Shown one piece after another: positions 7,196 to 12,117 of a DNA stretch of 12,117 bases; position 1 is the first letter of the stretch, and each line of letters begins with the position of its first letter. The position numbers were made by a program, and so were the translations under genes. The notes beneath the pieces were generated by a model, which worked only from the letters and a program-made list of their open reading frames with translations, did no database searches and was not told the origin of the DNA. Source of the stretch: an uncultured Alphaproteobacteria bacterium (GTDB lineage Bacteria > Pseudomonadota > Alphaproteobacteria > RF32 > CAG-239). The DNA is taken from assembly GCA_904501925.1 (NCBI GenBank), contig CAJGCO010000030.1, positions 1 to 12,117 of the forward strand. Direction: 5' to 3'.

Positions 7196-7696
7196 TTATA
7201 ACTGAAAAGCAAATAGAATTTCTTTTACATCTACGTTTTCTATTGGAATTGTTTTTTCATATTCAGGGATTTCTAATCCACCATTTTTAATATAAAATGA
7301 TATTGCAGACATATTGCCTTTTAGCGCATATAAATAGAATGGACAATCTTGTGTTTTAGCTTTAAATGCATCAAACAAAGCCTGTCCCACACCTTTATTT
7401 TGAAAAGATGGATGTACATATATTGCACATAACTCATATTCAAAAGGATAATCTTTATCTCTTGAAGTTCCCCCATTGCAAAAACCAACTATTTGGCCAT
7501 CTATTTCTGCAACAAAACTAATTACTTCATTGTCTTTTAATTTATTTTCTAATTCAGTTATTCTTTTTTCTGTGATGTTACGATTATCTAAATATTCGTC
7601 AGGCAATAGATTTCTGTATGCTACTTTCCAAGTTTCTACATTTATTTCCACCATTCTTTTAGCATCTTTTTTTTGTGATTTACGAATATTTATCAT
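7196..7696 (-). CDS. GNAT-family N-acetyltransferase
   Basis: 166-residue GCN5-related acetyltransferase transferring an acetyl group from acetyl-CoA to an unknown amine. The N-terminal IRKSQKKDAKRMVEINVETW and the following YRNLLPDEYL segment are typical of the family. Motif A is clear: ELCAIYVHPSFQNKGVGQAL (88-107), where QNKGVG (99-104) is the Q/RxxGxG/A pyrophosphate loop. It is followed by a motif B-like YALKGNMSAISFYIKNGG. The ATG at 7696 was chosen because GGAG (7702-7705, complement) sits 5 bases before it. In-frame codons continue upstream to 7789 but encode no family sequence and would run through the predicted promoter. First gene of a two-gene operon with the PHP phosphatase; the pairing does not reveal the substrate. 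Confidence 0.87.
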   Translation of the reverse strand: MINIRKSQKKDAKRMVEINVETWKVAYRNLLPDEYLDNRNITEKRITELENKLKDNEVISFVAEIDGQIVGFCNGGTSRDKDYPFEYELCAIYVHPSFQNKGVGQALFDAFKAKTQDCPFYLYALKGNMSAISFYIKNGGLEIPEYEKTIPIENVDVKEILFAFQL

Positions 7697-7760
7697 TTTT
7701 ACTCCATCATTTAAAATTAACTCTTTAGATTTTATCGTAAAAACTTTTAAAATCAATAAG

Positions 7761-7789
7761 TTTATAGACTTGACTTTATCTCTGACCAA
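7761..7789 (-). promoter_or_regulatory. Putative promoter of the GNAT-PHP operon
   Basis: On the minus strand, TTGGTC (7784-7789), a 17-base spacer and TATAAA (7761-7766) would start transcription near 7754, giving a leader of about 57 bases. A second possibility in the same strand is TTGATT-16-TAAAAT nearer the gene. The element overlaps the opposing promoter at 7770-7798. Confidence 0.45.
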
Positions 7790-7798
7790 TAATATATT
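7770..7798 (+). promoter_or_regulatory. Putative promoter of the 272-aa unknown gene
   Basis: TTGACT (7770-7775), a 17-base spacer and TATATT (7793-7798) predict a start near 7805. This places the GTG codons at 7799 and 7802 upstream of the transcript start, and supports ATG 7820 with a very short leader. Confidence 0.55.
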
Positions 7799-7819
7799 GT
7801 GGTGAATAAAATTATAATT

Positions 7820-8638
7820 ATGTATACAGATATGGATATTAAAACATTAAGAAAAGAAACAAAATTACCGTTTCTATTATGTAAAAAAATTGTTGATGAG
7901 TACAAACAATCTAACTCAAGAAATGTTGATAGACTTTTTAGAAAGTACATACAGGAATATGCCGATCAACTCAAAGACAGAAAAACAAGGCATAGCACTT
8001 ATGGTTATCACCATCTCTATAGTAGCTATGCTGTGGTTGAGATATTGTCAGAAACTAACAATAGAGAGCTAACTGAAATACTTTCTGATTTTGCAACATC
8101 TATCGCACGTAAAATCATCCTTAACGGTTATACGCCGGATTTGGAAAAAGAATTTTGCGCATTGCGAGCTATGTTGGGAGAGAATATACAGCTTGGAAAA
8201 ATTAGCGTTATTGAAAAGTCTTTTTCACAAAAGTTTTTTGGTTTTTACAAAACTAAAAAAAACAATGAGAATCTCTGTGCTGTTATAATTGAAACTCAAG
8301 AGGCTACTTTACAATCATCGTATCTTGATAAAATTGCAAAGCTTATTGCAAAAAATGCGATGTTTTATTATGTAGAATATTTAGATGCCAGAGAAAAAGC
8401 TTCAAATCTGGATTTTATCAAATTTTTACGTAACAAACACCTACTTTTCTGCGATGACTATGTGAAAATTCCTTCTCTTGCAAAATCAATTACTATTGGC
8501 CAGCATTTAGATGTATGTTCCAACATTTTGTATAATAATGAATGTCATGGTCATAATGAAATGAGAAACGGAAGATTTGCCAATAAAAAACTCAATCGTA
8601 TATCTATTAAAAACATTGAAATTTTTGGCGTTAAGTAA
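7820..8638 (+). CDS. Unknown 272-aa protein
   Basis: I do not recognise this protein. From ATG 7820 it has 272 residues and is soluble, basic and mainly helical by composition, with no signal peptide or membrane segment. Visible points are TYGYHHLYSSYAVVEIL at 60-76, DLEKEFCALRAMLGENI (107-123), and a C-terminal stretch with several Cys and His (Cys211, His229, Cys233, Cys242, His243, His245), including NECHGHNEM. These could bind a metal, but no known finger spacing is evident. The reading frame is open from GTG 7799; I prefer ATG 7820 because the promoter -10 ends at 7798. ATG 7832 is also possible. No ribosome site is evident for any start. It is a single-gene unit closed by a strong terminator at 8648. 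Confidence 0.7.
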   Translation: MYTDMDIKTLRKETKLPFLLCKKIVDEYKQSNSRNVDRLFRKYIQEYADQLKDRKTRHSTYGYHHLYSSYAVVEILSETNNRELTEILSDFATSIARKIILNGYTPDLEKEFCALRAMLGENIQLGKISVIEKSFSQKFFGFYKTKKNNENLCAVIIETQEATLQSSYLDKIAKLIAKNAMFYYVEYLDAREKASNLDFIKFLRNKHLLFCDDYVKIPSLAKSITIGQHLDVCSNILYNNECHGHNEMRNGRFANKKLNRISIKNIEIFGVK

Positions 8639-8647
8639 TTTTGGTTT

Positions 8648-8678
8648 AGCTGGGTAGAATTTCTACCCAGCTTTTTTT
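8648..8678 (+). terminator. Strong intrinsic terminator
   Basis: AGCTGGGTAGA, a 3-base loop, and TCTACCCAGCT (8648-8672) make an 11-bp perfect stem leading straight into a T-run (8672-8678). It lies 10 bases after the unknown gene's stop and ends that transcription unit. Confidence 0.93.
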
Positions 8679-8679
8679 A

Positions 8680-8707
8680 TTGACATATGTATATTTTACG
8701 TTATTAT
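8680..8707 (+). promoter_or_regulatory. Strong putative sigma70 promoter for the TrpF-like gene
   Basis: A perfect TTGACA (8680-8685), a 16-base spacer and TATTAT (8702-8707) lie directly after the preceding terminator. They predict a transcript from about 8714 with a ~41-base leader. Confidence 0.7.
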
Positions 8708-8722
8708 GTGGGAAGTTATTTT

Positions 8723-8770
8723 ATGTTTTCTGTTAATTTTTTTTATAAATCATTATGGAAATTCACGTAG
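8723..8770 (+). other. Possible 15-codon leader ORF overlapping the TrpF-like start
   Basis: ATG 8723 opens MFSVNFFYKSLWKFT and stop at 8768-8770, in another frame, overlapping the ATG at 8755. GGGAAG (8710-8715) sits 7 bases before this ATG, whereas nothing purine-rich precedes 8755. It contains one Trp codon, too few for classical attenuation. It repeats the arrangement seen at 4911-4967. Chance is a real alternative. Confidence 0.3.
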
Positions 8771-9501
8771 TTACTTGTTCAGGTGCTAATGAGCACACTG
8801 ATTTCGTTGGTTTATTTAACCTAGTTGAAAAAAATCCATCTATCGACGTTGAGATCGGCATACCAGTTTCTGGTAGTAACGCATCTTATGGAACTGCAAA
8901 GTTTTGGTGGTTAAAAGCTCTTTATTACTACCAGCTATCAACCAAGAAGACGATTGATTTATCACTGCATCTTTGCTGTGATTGGGTTGAAAGTTTCTGT
9001 AAAGGTGATGTGCCTGATGAAGTGGATGAGCTTCTCTCTTTGAGAAACCATGATGGGCTTCATTTCATTAGTGCTGTTCAGCTTAACTTCAAAGTAGGCC
9101 GAGAAAAGGCGCCCAAGCTTACACATTTGATAGAAGTCTTGAAAAGGTACCCTGATCAGCAATTTATCCTATCTTACAATGATAATAATGCTGAGACTAT
9201 TGCGCAGTTGCGTGATCGAGGTATGGATTTCGATGTATTGTATGACGATTCATTTGGAGGCGGCCAGCTACCAAAACACTGGAAAAAGCCGGTGTTTACA
9301 GATGTCATGCAAGGCTACTCTGGAGGTTTTTCTCCTGAAAATATCTATGCTGAACTTGAGAAGATTAGTAAAGTTGTTCCTAAAAAGAGGAGTATCTTTA
9401 TTGATGCTGAAGGTTTACTTAAAGGTCCGGATGGATATTTCTGCATCAAACGTGCGGATATGTTTGTAAAAGAGGTTGTTCGTTGGATAAACAATCATTG
9501 A
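8755..9501 (+). CDS. TrpF-like (phosphoribosylanthranilate isomerase-like) TIM-barrel protein
   Basis: 248-residue cytoplasmic protein resembling the phosphoribosylanthranilate isomerase superfamily, whose members bind phosphoribosyl-type substrates in a TIM barrel. The C-terminal half has the best marks: VLYDDSFGGGQLP (161-173), like the LLDS/GGTG strand of TrpF; GYSGGFSPENI (187-197), like its AGGLxPxNV phosphate-binding turn; and IDAEGLL (216-222) near the last strand. Cys8 in VTCSG could correspond to the catalytic Cys of TrpF, and Asp164 or Asp165 to its catalytic Asp, but true TrpF is ~200 residues and the N-terminal half differs. I read it as a related family of unproven reaction. G+C is higher than in neighbours (27 of 60 bases at 9001-9060), suggesting horizontal origin. 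ATG 8755 is the only in-frame start after TAA 8746. Confidence 0.65.
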   Translation: MEIHVVTCSGANEHTDFVGLFNLVEKNPSIDVEIGIPVSGSNASYGTAKFWWLKALYYYQLSTKKTIDLSLHLCCDWVESFCKGDVPDEVDELLSLRNHDGLHFISAVQLNFKVGREKAPKLTHLIEVLKRYPDQQFILSYNDNNAETIAQLRDRGMDFDVLYDDSFGGGQLPKHWKKPVFTDVMQGYSGGFSPENIYAELEKISKVVPKKRSIFIDAEGLLKGPDGYFCIKRADMFVKEVVRWINNH

Positions 9502-9519
9502 TCAAGTAAGCTAAATTAG

Positions 9520-9556
9520 AAAAAACTCCCCTGTATAAAATACAGAGGAGTTTTTT
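9520..9556. terminator. Bidirectional intrinsic terminator
   Basis: ACTCC and CTGTA (9525-9535, with one mismatched base at 9530) pair with TACAG and GGAGT (9541-9551) around a TAAAA loop. The stem is flanked by an A-run (9520-9525) on one side and a T-run (9551-9556) on the other, so it can end both the TrpF-like transcript and the convergent ankyrin transcript. Confidence 0.88.
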
Positions 9557-9601
9557 ATTGTAATTTACGCTATACTTTTATAGCAAATTTATTGTTTAAT
9601 A

Positions 9602-10354
9602 TTAAAACTTTAGCCTATTAATTACTGTACTTGATTTTAGATATGAATTCTTTAATGCATAATCTAAAGCGCTTTTTTCTTTTTCATCTTTCAAACATAT
9701 CTTTGCACCATTTTCTAGTAACAAATATATAACTTGAGGATTTTTTGAATATTTACAAGCATACATTAGAACATTCATTCCTTTTTTATCTTTTAAGTTT
9801 ACATCTGCTCCTAATTCTATTAGCACATTGATAATCTCAATACGAAGATTATTTACACACGCATATATTAGAGGTGTCCAGCCTGTATAATCTTTTATGT
9901 TTACATTACCCCCTTTTTCTATAAACATTTTTATAATTTCTATATTGACTTTTTTGTTACTTATAAAATCAAATAATATTGGATAATCATCTTTATTTCT
10001 CTTATTTAGATTTGCTCCGCTATTTATGAGGATTTTGATAACTTCAGGATTTTTATTATGCATACAAGCATATACAAAAGGTGTTATACCGTCTTCATCT
10101 GCTTTATTTATATCGTATCCTTTTTGAAGTTTTTTTATAATGCGACTTGGTGTCATAAATTTCCAATATAAATATTTTAATGGAAATAATAGATAACTAA
10201 GTACATATACAATACCTGATAAAATTAATAGTATAGTCATAGCAATTAGTAAGACTGAATAAAATGTACTTTCTTTATTTTGTTTTACCAATTCCATTAC
10301 AAAACAAAAAACACCACCCCATATTATGAGTATCTTATACATATATTTATCCAT
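9602..10354 (-). CDS. Membrane-anchored ankyrin-repeat protein
   Basis: 250-residue protein with two hydrophobic segments at residues 6-23 and 33-63, then an ankyrin domain likely on the cytoplasmic side. Repeats are about 87-120 (DGITPFVYAC...GANLNKRN), 121-155, 156-189 (GWTPLIYAC...GADVNLKD), 190-223 and a partial last one to ~250. The segment before residue 87 (RIIKKLQKGYDINKAD) may be a partial first repeat. Ankyrin repeats are protein-binding scaffolds; no catalytic domain is present and the partner is unknown. I chose ATG 10354 over the in-frame GTG at 10363 because AAGGG (10363-10367, complement) stands 8 bases before it and overlaps that GTG. Single-gene unit sharing the 9520-9556 terminator. 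Confidence 0.85.
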   Translation of the reverse strand: MDKYMYKILIIWGGVFCFVMELVKQNKESTFYSVLLIAMTILLILSGIVYVLSYLLFPLKYLYWKFMTPSRIIKKLQKGYDINKADEDGITPFVYACMHNKNPEVIKILINSGANLNKRNKDDYPILFDFISNKKVNIEIIKMFIEKGGNVNIKDYTGWTPLIYACVNNLRIEIINVLIELGADVNLKDKKGMNVLMYACKYSKNPQVIYLLLENGAKICLKDEKEKSALDYALKNSYLKSSTVINRLKF

Positions 10355-10404
10355 TATAATCACCCTTGATATATTTATATACAGGTGAGCTAAGCATATA
10401 TTTA

Positions 10405-10433
10405 TTTATATATAATTAAAATTTATTCACCAA
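10405..10433 (-). promoter_or_regulatory. Putative promoter of the ankyrin gene
   Basis: On the minus strand, TTGGTG (10428-10433), a 17-base spacer and TATAAA (10405-10410) predict a start near 10398 and a ~44-base leader. The AT-richness makes this a moderate call. Confidence 0.4.
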
Positions 10434-10447
10434 CTTGTTTTGATTAT

Positions 10448-10485
10448 AAAAAAATAGTCCAGAGATAAACTCAGAACTATTTTTT
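10448..10485 (-). terminator. Intrinsic terminator of the 158-aa DUF1566/Lcl-like gene
   Basis: AAAAAATAGT (10449-10458) pairs with ACTATTTTTT (10476-10485), with further partial pairing inside. The plus-strand A-run at the left end gives a U-tract on the minus-strand transcript. It resembles the terminator of the paralogous gene at 11211-11249. Confidence 0.75.
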
Positions 10486-10499
10486 GCTAGATAAATAAA

Positions 10500-10976
10500 T
10501 TACTTAACTTTTAAAGATAAAACTGGGCGAATAAAAGCTCTTCTTGTTTTATGGAGGCTATTTACAAATCCACTCTCAAAAGCTACACATTTTGCATAAA
10601 AGCTAGGATATATCTCTGAAGTCCAATACGAGAATTGACGATATCTTTTTCCAATCAACTTAAAACTTTCTCTAACTTGAGAATAGTGTTTTTTAATCTC
10701 ACTTAATTGATGAACGTTATACCATACAACTTCTTCATTTTGTTTACACGGATATGGAAAATGCTCAATATACTTTTTAGCTCCAAACCAATCTGTAAAC
10801 TGCTCGTAAATTCTATAGATATCAGATGCTGTCAAATCTCCATAGATAACATCGTCTTTAATATCCTCAACAATAGCTTTAATTTTCTTATTAGCCATTC
10901 TGTCAAATGAAAACGTATCATCTTCATACCAGAACATTCCAACTTTAATTTGATTTAATTTAATCTTTCTTTCCAT
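10500..10976 (-). CDS. DUF1566/Lcl-like protein, N-terminally shorter paralog
   Basis: 158-residue protein clearly paralogous to the 203-residue one at 11251-11862. They share KVGMFWYEDDTFSFD (11-25; KVGMIWYEDDTFSFD in the paralog), IYGDLTAS (44-51), a W-F-AKK/AKQ segment, YPCK (75-78), VVW-N, and a C-terminal YW(S/T)S ... RPVLSLKVK. The C-terminal half, with a YWSSTE-like motif and closing VRPVL-type strand, matches the DUF1566/Lcl-like pattern of surface or phage-receptor-like domains; the function is not known. It starts where the paralog's residue ~43 lies, so the helical N-terminal segment is missing. No stop-broken extension is evident, and ATG 10976 has no clear ribosome site. YWTSEIY replaces the usual YWSSTEY, and the loop before the final strand is shorter. 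The smaller size and weaker motif suggest relaxed constraint. Confidence 0.7.
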   Translation of the reverse strand: MERKIKLNQIKVGMFWYEDDTFSFDRMANKKIKAIVEDIKDDVIYGDLTASDIYRIYEQFTDWFGAKKYIEHFPYPCKQNEEVVWYNVHQLSEIKKHYSQVRESFKLIGKRYRQFSYWTSEIYPSFYAKCVAFESGFVNSLHKTRRAFIRPVLSLKVK

Positions 10977-11024
10977 AATGATATATCGTTAAAATTTTAT
11001 ATAATAATAAATTTGCTAATTGTT

Positions 11025-11052
11025 TTATTATCATATTTTCTAATTTTTGCAA
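11025..11052 (-). promoter_or_regulatory. Putative promoter of the 158-aa paralog
   Basis: On the minus strand, TTGCAA (11047-11052), a 16-base spacer containing AAAATATGA, and TAATAA (11025-11030). The same arrangement stands at the same distance before the second paralog. The -35 immediately follows the U-tract of the decayed tRNA terminator. Confidence 0.45.
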
Positions 11053-11084
11053 TAAAAAAAATCCCTAGATAATGCAGAGATTTT
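11053..11084 (-). terminator. Decayed copy of the tRNA terminator
   Basis: A run of A (11054-11061) and AATCCCT ... AGAGATT form an imperfect hairpin equivalent to the perfect ATCCTCGC/GCGAGGAT hairpin at 11945-11964. Both are flanked by TTTGCAA on the left and by TGGTGC on the right. The mismatched stem suggests loss of function. Confidence 0.45.
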
Positions 11085-11087
11085 AAC

Positions 11088-11140
11088 TGGTGCACCAAAG
11101 TTGACGAATTGTTGAACTCTATTGTTACAAATACCACCGC
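11088..11140 (-). pseudogene. Probable decayed tRNA-Leu copy
   Basis: Reading the minus strand, GCGGTGGTATTTGTA (11126-11140) resembles the GGTGGAATTGGTAGAC D-arm region of the intact tRNA-Leu. The far end reads GCACCA (11088-11093), exactly the end of that tRNA with discriminator A and CCA. The span is ~53 bases instead of 86 and lacks a matching 5' acceptor arm and a recognisable anticodon arm, so it cannot fold as a tRNA. Its 3' end lies exactly 111 bases from the downstream gene, as in the intact copy. The flank homology is clear; the tRNA body match is inference. Confidence 0.5.
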
Positions 11141-11157
11141 AATAAACGAAAAATATT

Positions 11158-11194
11158 AACTTGCGGATAATAATCATTATATTCTCCGCAAGTT
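11158..11194. repeat. 10-bp inverted repeat of unknown role
   Basis: AACTTGCGGA (11158-11167) and TCCGCAAGTT (11185-11194) are perfect complements around a 17-base AT-rich loop that itself contains ATAAT/ATTAT. There is no immediate T-run on the plus side; on the minus strand a short T-run follows after AATA. It lies just upstream of the decayed tRNA and has no counterpart at the intact tRNA within the window. It may be a weak terminator or an unrelated insertion scar. Confidence 0.5.
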
Positions 11195-11210
11195 TTGCGT
11201 AGATTACAAT

Positions 11211-11249
11211 AAAAAAACAGCTCAGACACAATATCTGAACTGTTTTTTT
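11211..11249 (-). terminator. Intrinsic terminator of the 203-aa DUF1566/Lcl-like gene
   Basis: A-run plus CAGCTCAGA (11211-11226) pairs with TCTGAACTG plus T-run (11234-11249) with one mismatch. It abuts the stop codon at 11251 and gives a U-tract on the minus strand. The symmetric A/T flanks could also stop plus-strand transcription. Confidence 0.85.
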
Positions 11250-11250
11250 A

Positions 11251-11862
11251 TTACTCAACTTTTAGGGCTAAAACCAGACGAACGTAAAAGCAGTTATACT
11301 GATGGTCGACCAACCTACTTCCGGTATTAAAATCAATATCTAACGCAAATGTATTAGAATCCTTAACAGAAGACTTATATTCGGTAGAGGACCAATACAC
11401 TGATTTTCTATACATTTTATTTAACTTACTAAATGCCTCTTTCACCGCATTGTAATTATTATAAACACTTTGAAGTTGATCAATATTATGCCAAACAATC
11501 TTTTCATTATCCTTACAAGGATAAGAAAATTTATCAAAAAACTGTTTGGCACTAAACCAACTCATAGGTCTTTCAGGAATACAAAACAACTCTGAAGCTG
11601 TTAAATCGCCATAGATAATACCACCCTTAACTAATTCGACAACTGCTTTAATTTTTTTAGGCAATATATCAAACGAAAAGGTATCATCTTCATACCAAAT
11701 CATGCCAACTTTAACTTGTGTAATGTCGATTTTAGGTCGAGATTTTTTGGGCTCTTTAACCGGTGGCAATTTAGAAAAAAAGTCAATTACTTCATCTCGG
11801 GTTAATCCAAGCTTTAAAACTAACTCATCAACTTGAGCTAGTTTTTGTTCTTTTGTTTTCAT
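11251..11862 (-). CDS. DUF1566/Lcl-like protein, full-length paralog
   Basis: 203-residue hydrophilic protein without a signal peptide. Residues 1-32 form a charged helical segment (LTRDEVIDFFSKLPP at 20-34) that could be a small helix-turn-helix-like or assembly domain, followed by a Lys/Pro linker. The conserved body starts at KIDITQVKVGMIWYEDD (44-60) and continues through IYGDLTAS (83-90) and YPCKDNEKIVW. It ends in YWSSTEY (156-162), FALDIDFNTGSRLVDHQYN and FYVRLVLALKVE (192-203). This C-terminal pattern is that of the DUF1566/Lcl-like family; its role is not known and I assign none. The gene is downstream of, and in the same orientation as, tRNA-Leu, but has its own promoter after the tRNA terminator. 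Relative to it, the neighbouring copy at 10500-10976 is truncated. Confidence 0.78.
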   Translation of the reverse strand: MKTKEQKLAQVDELVLKLGLTRDEVIDFFSKLPPVKEPKKSRPKIDITQVKVGMIWYEDDTFSFDILPKKIKAVVELVKGGIIYGDLTASELFCIPERPMSWFSAKQFFDKFSYPCKDNEKIVWHNIDQLQSVYNNYNAVKEAFSKLNKMYRKSVYWSSTEYKSSVKDSNTFALDIDFNTGSRLVDHQYNCFYVRLVLALKVE

Positions 11863-11909
11863 AATTATATTATTTAAATTTATACATCATAATTAATTTT
11901 GTAGTTCAT

Positions 11910-11937
11910 TACTTATCATATTTTCTCTATTTTGCAA
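11910..11937 (-). promoter_or_regulatory. Putative promoter of the 203-aa DUF1566/Lcl-like gene
   Basis: On the minus strand, TTGCAA (11932-11937), a 16-base spacer with AAAATATGA, and TAAGTA (11910-11915). It is positioned directly after the tRNA terminator U-tract, as in the neighbouring copy. The -10 is only a fair match. Confidence 0.45.
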
Positions 11938-11938
11938 C

Positions 11939-11964
11939 AAAAAAATCCTCGCAAATGCGAGGAT
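11939..11964 (-). terminator. Intrinsic terminator of tRNA-Leu
   Basis: ATCCTCGC (11945-11952), loop AAAT and GCGAGGAT (11957-11964) form a perfect 8-bp stem. A plus-strand A-run (11939-11945) gives a U-tract on the minus-strand transcript. It lies 9 bases beyond the tRNA 3' end. Confidence 0.92.
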
Positions 11965-11973
11965 ATAGAAACT

Positions 11974-12059
11974 TGGTGCTCTGGAAAGGATTTGAACCTT
12001 CACGAGAAAAACTCATAAGTACCTGAAACTTACGTGTCTACCAATTCCACCACCAGAGC
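11974..12059 (-). tRNA. tRNA-Leu (anticodon CAG)
   Basis: 86-base class II tRNA reading CUG codons. The acceptor stem is GCTCTGG (5' end at 12059) pairing with CCAGAGC (11978-11984 on the minus transcript), then discriminator A and an encoded CCA (11974-11976). The D-arm carries GGTAGACAC. The anticodon stem TAAGT/ACTTA encloses loop TTCAGGT with anticodon CAG, U33 and G37. A long variable arm typical of leucine tRNA precedes the T-loop TTCAAAT with stem GAAGG/CCTTT. A dedicated terminator follows. Confidence 0.96.
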
Positions 12060-12117
12060 TTTATTATATAACACCATATGCATCCAAAAGTAATATTATT
12101 CCTAAAATTATGCGATA

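Larger units (their letters stand above)
10448..12059 (-). repeat. Tandem segmental duplication: tRNA-Leu plus DUF1566/Lcl-like gene
   Basis: The left copy spans about 10448-11140 and the right copy about 11211-12059. In minus-strand order each has a tRNA (decayed in the left copy), a terminator, a TTGCAA promoter, a DUF1566/Lcl-like gene and a similar A/T-flanked terminator. The gene start and the TGG marking the tRNA 3' end are 111 bases apart in both (10977-11087 and 11863-11973). The intergenic DNA is recognisably homologous, for example ATCATATTTTCT followed by TTTTGCAA in each. Divergence is substantial, so the duplication is old. Confidence 0.75.

Noticed and set aside
7799..7804. GTG starts for the unknown 272-aa gene
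   Set aside because: They lie directly after the -10 box, before the predicted transcript start near 7805.
11040..11258. Minus-strand ORF of 72 codons between the two DUF1566/Lcl-like genes
   Set aside because: It runs through the terminator and decayed tRNA and has no family resemblance.
11088..12059. tRNA-Leu 3' end repeat as attL/attR of an integrated island
   Set aside because: The repeated sequence extends through terminator, promoter and gene on the same side, and no integrase is present, which fits segmental duplication better.
12060..12075. TATAAT on the minus strand just before tRNA-Leu as its promoter
   Set aside because: It is only three bases from the mature 5' end, so transcription would start inside the tRNA.

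Overview
The window is AT-rich, Gram-negative-looking bacterial DNA. It holds ten protein genes that look intact, a gene remnant, one intact tRNA-Leu and what looks like a decayed tRNA copy. Shine-Dalgarno and sigma70-type promoter signals are easy to see for several genes. The mix of an ankyrin protein, a GT-C membrane enzyme, paralogous DUF1566/Lcl-like genes and two large lysine/glutamate-rich proteins of unknown function would suit a host-associated, perhaps gut-dwelling, bacterium. An uncultured alphaproteobacterium is my guess, but nothing here fixes the taxonomy.

Layout. Bases 48-1177 (+) carry a tight cassette: a FluC/CrcB fluoride channel, a CatA-like acetyltransferase, and the N-terminal stub of an SGNH/GDSL hydrolase broken by a stop codon. 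Bases 1213-2841 (+) encode a very AT-rich GT39-like membrane glycosyltransferase. Bases 2971-6309 hold the most unusual locus: two divergent large proteins, 591 aa on the minus strand and 460 aa on the plus strand, fed by back-to-back promoters. The 591-aa protein has a possible papain-like Cys/His/Asn domain. The two share a ~60-residue module, present once at the C-terminus of one and twice in the N-terminal half of the other.

Bases 6313-7696 (-) are a two-gene operon of a GNAT acetyltransferase followed by a PHP-family histidinol-phosphatase-like enzyme. Its promoter overlaps that of the divergent unknown gene 7820-8638 (+), which ends in a strong terminator. A TrpF-like TIM-barrel gene (8755-9501, +) follows with clearly higher G+C than its surroundings, which suggests acquisition from elsewhere. 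A bidirectional terminator separates it from a membrane-anchored ankyrin-repeat protein (9602-10354, -).

Bases 10448-12059 (-) are two copies of one unit: tRNA-Leu, its terminator, 111 bp, a DUF1566/Lcl-like gene and a terminator. The right-hand copy is intact, with tRNA-Leu(CAG). In the left-hand copy the tRNA is shortened and decayed and the protein lacks its N-terminal ~42 residues, yet the 111-bp gene-to-tRNA spacing is the same in both.

Functionally the window is a series of small independent transcription units rather than one pathway. The best candidates for something undescribed are the divergent module-sharing pair and the tRNA-plus-gene duplication.
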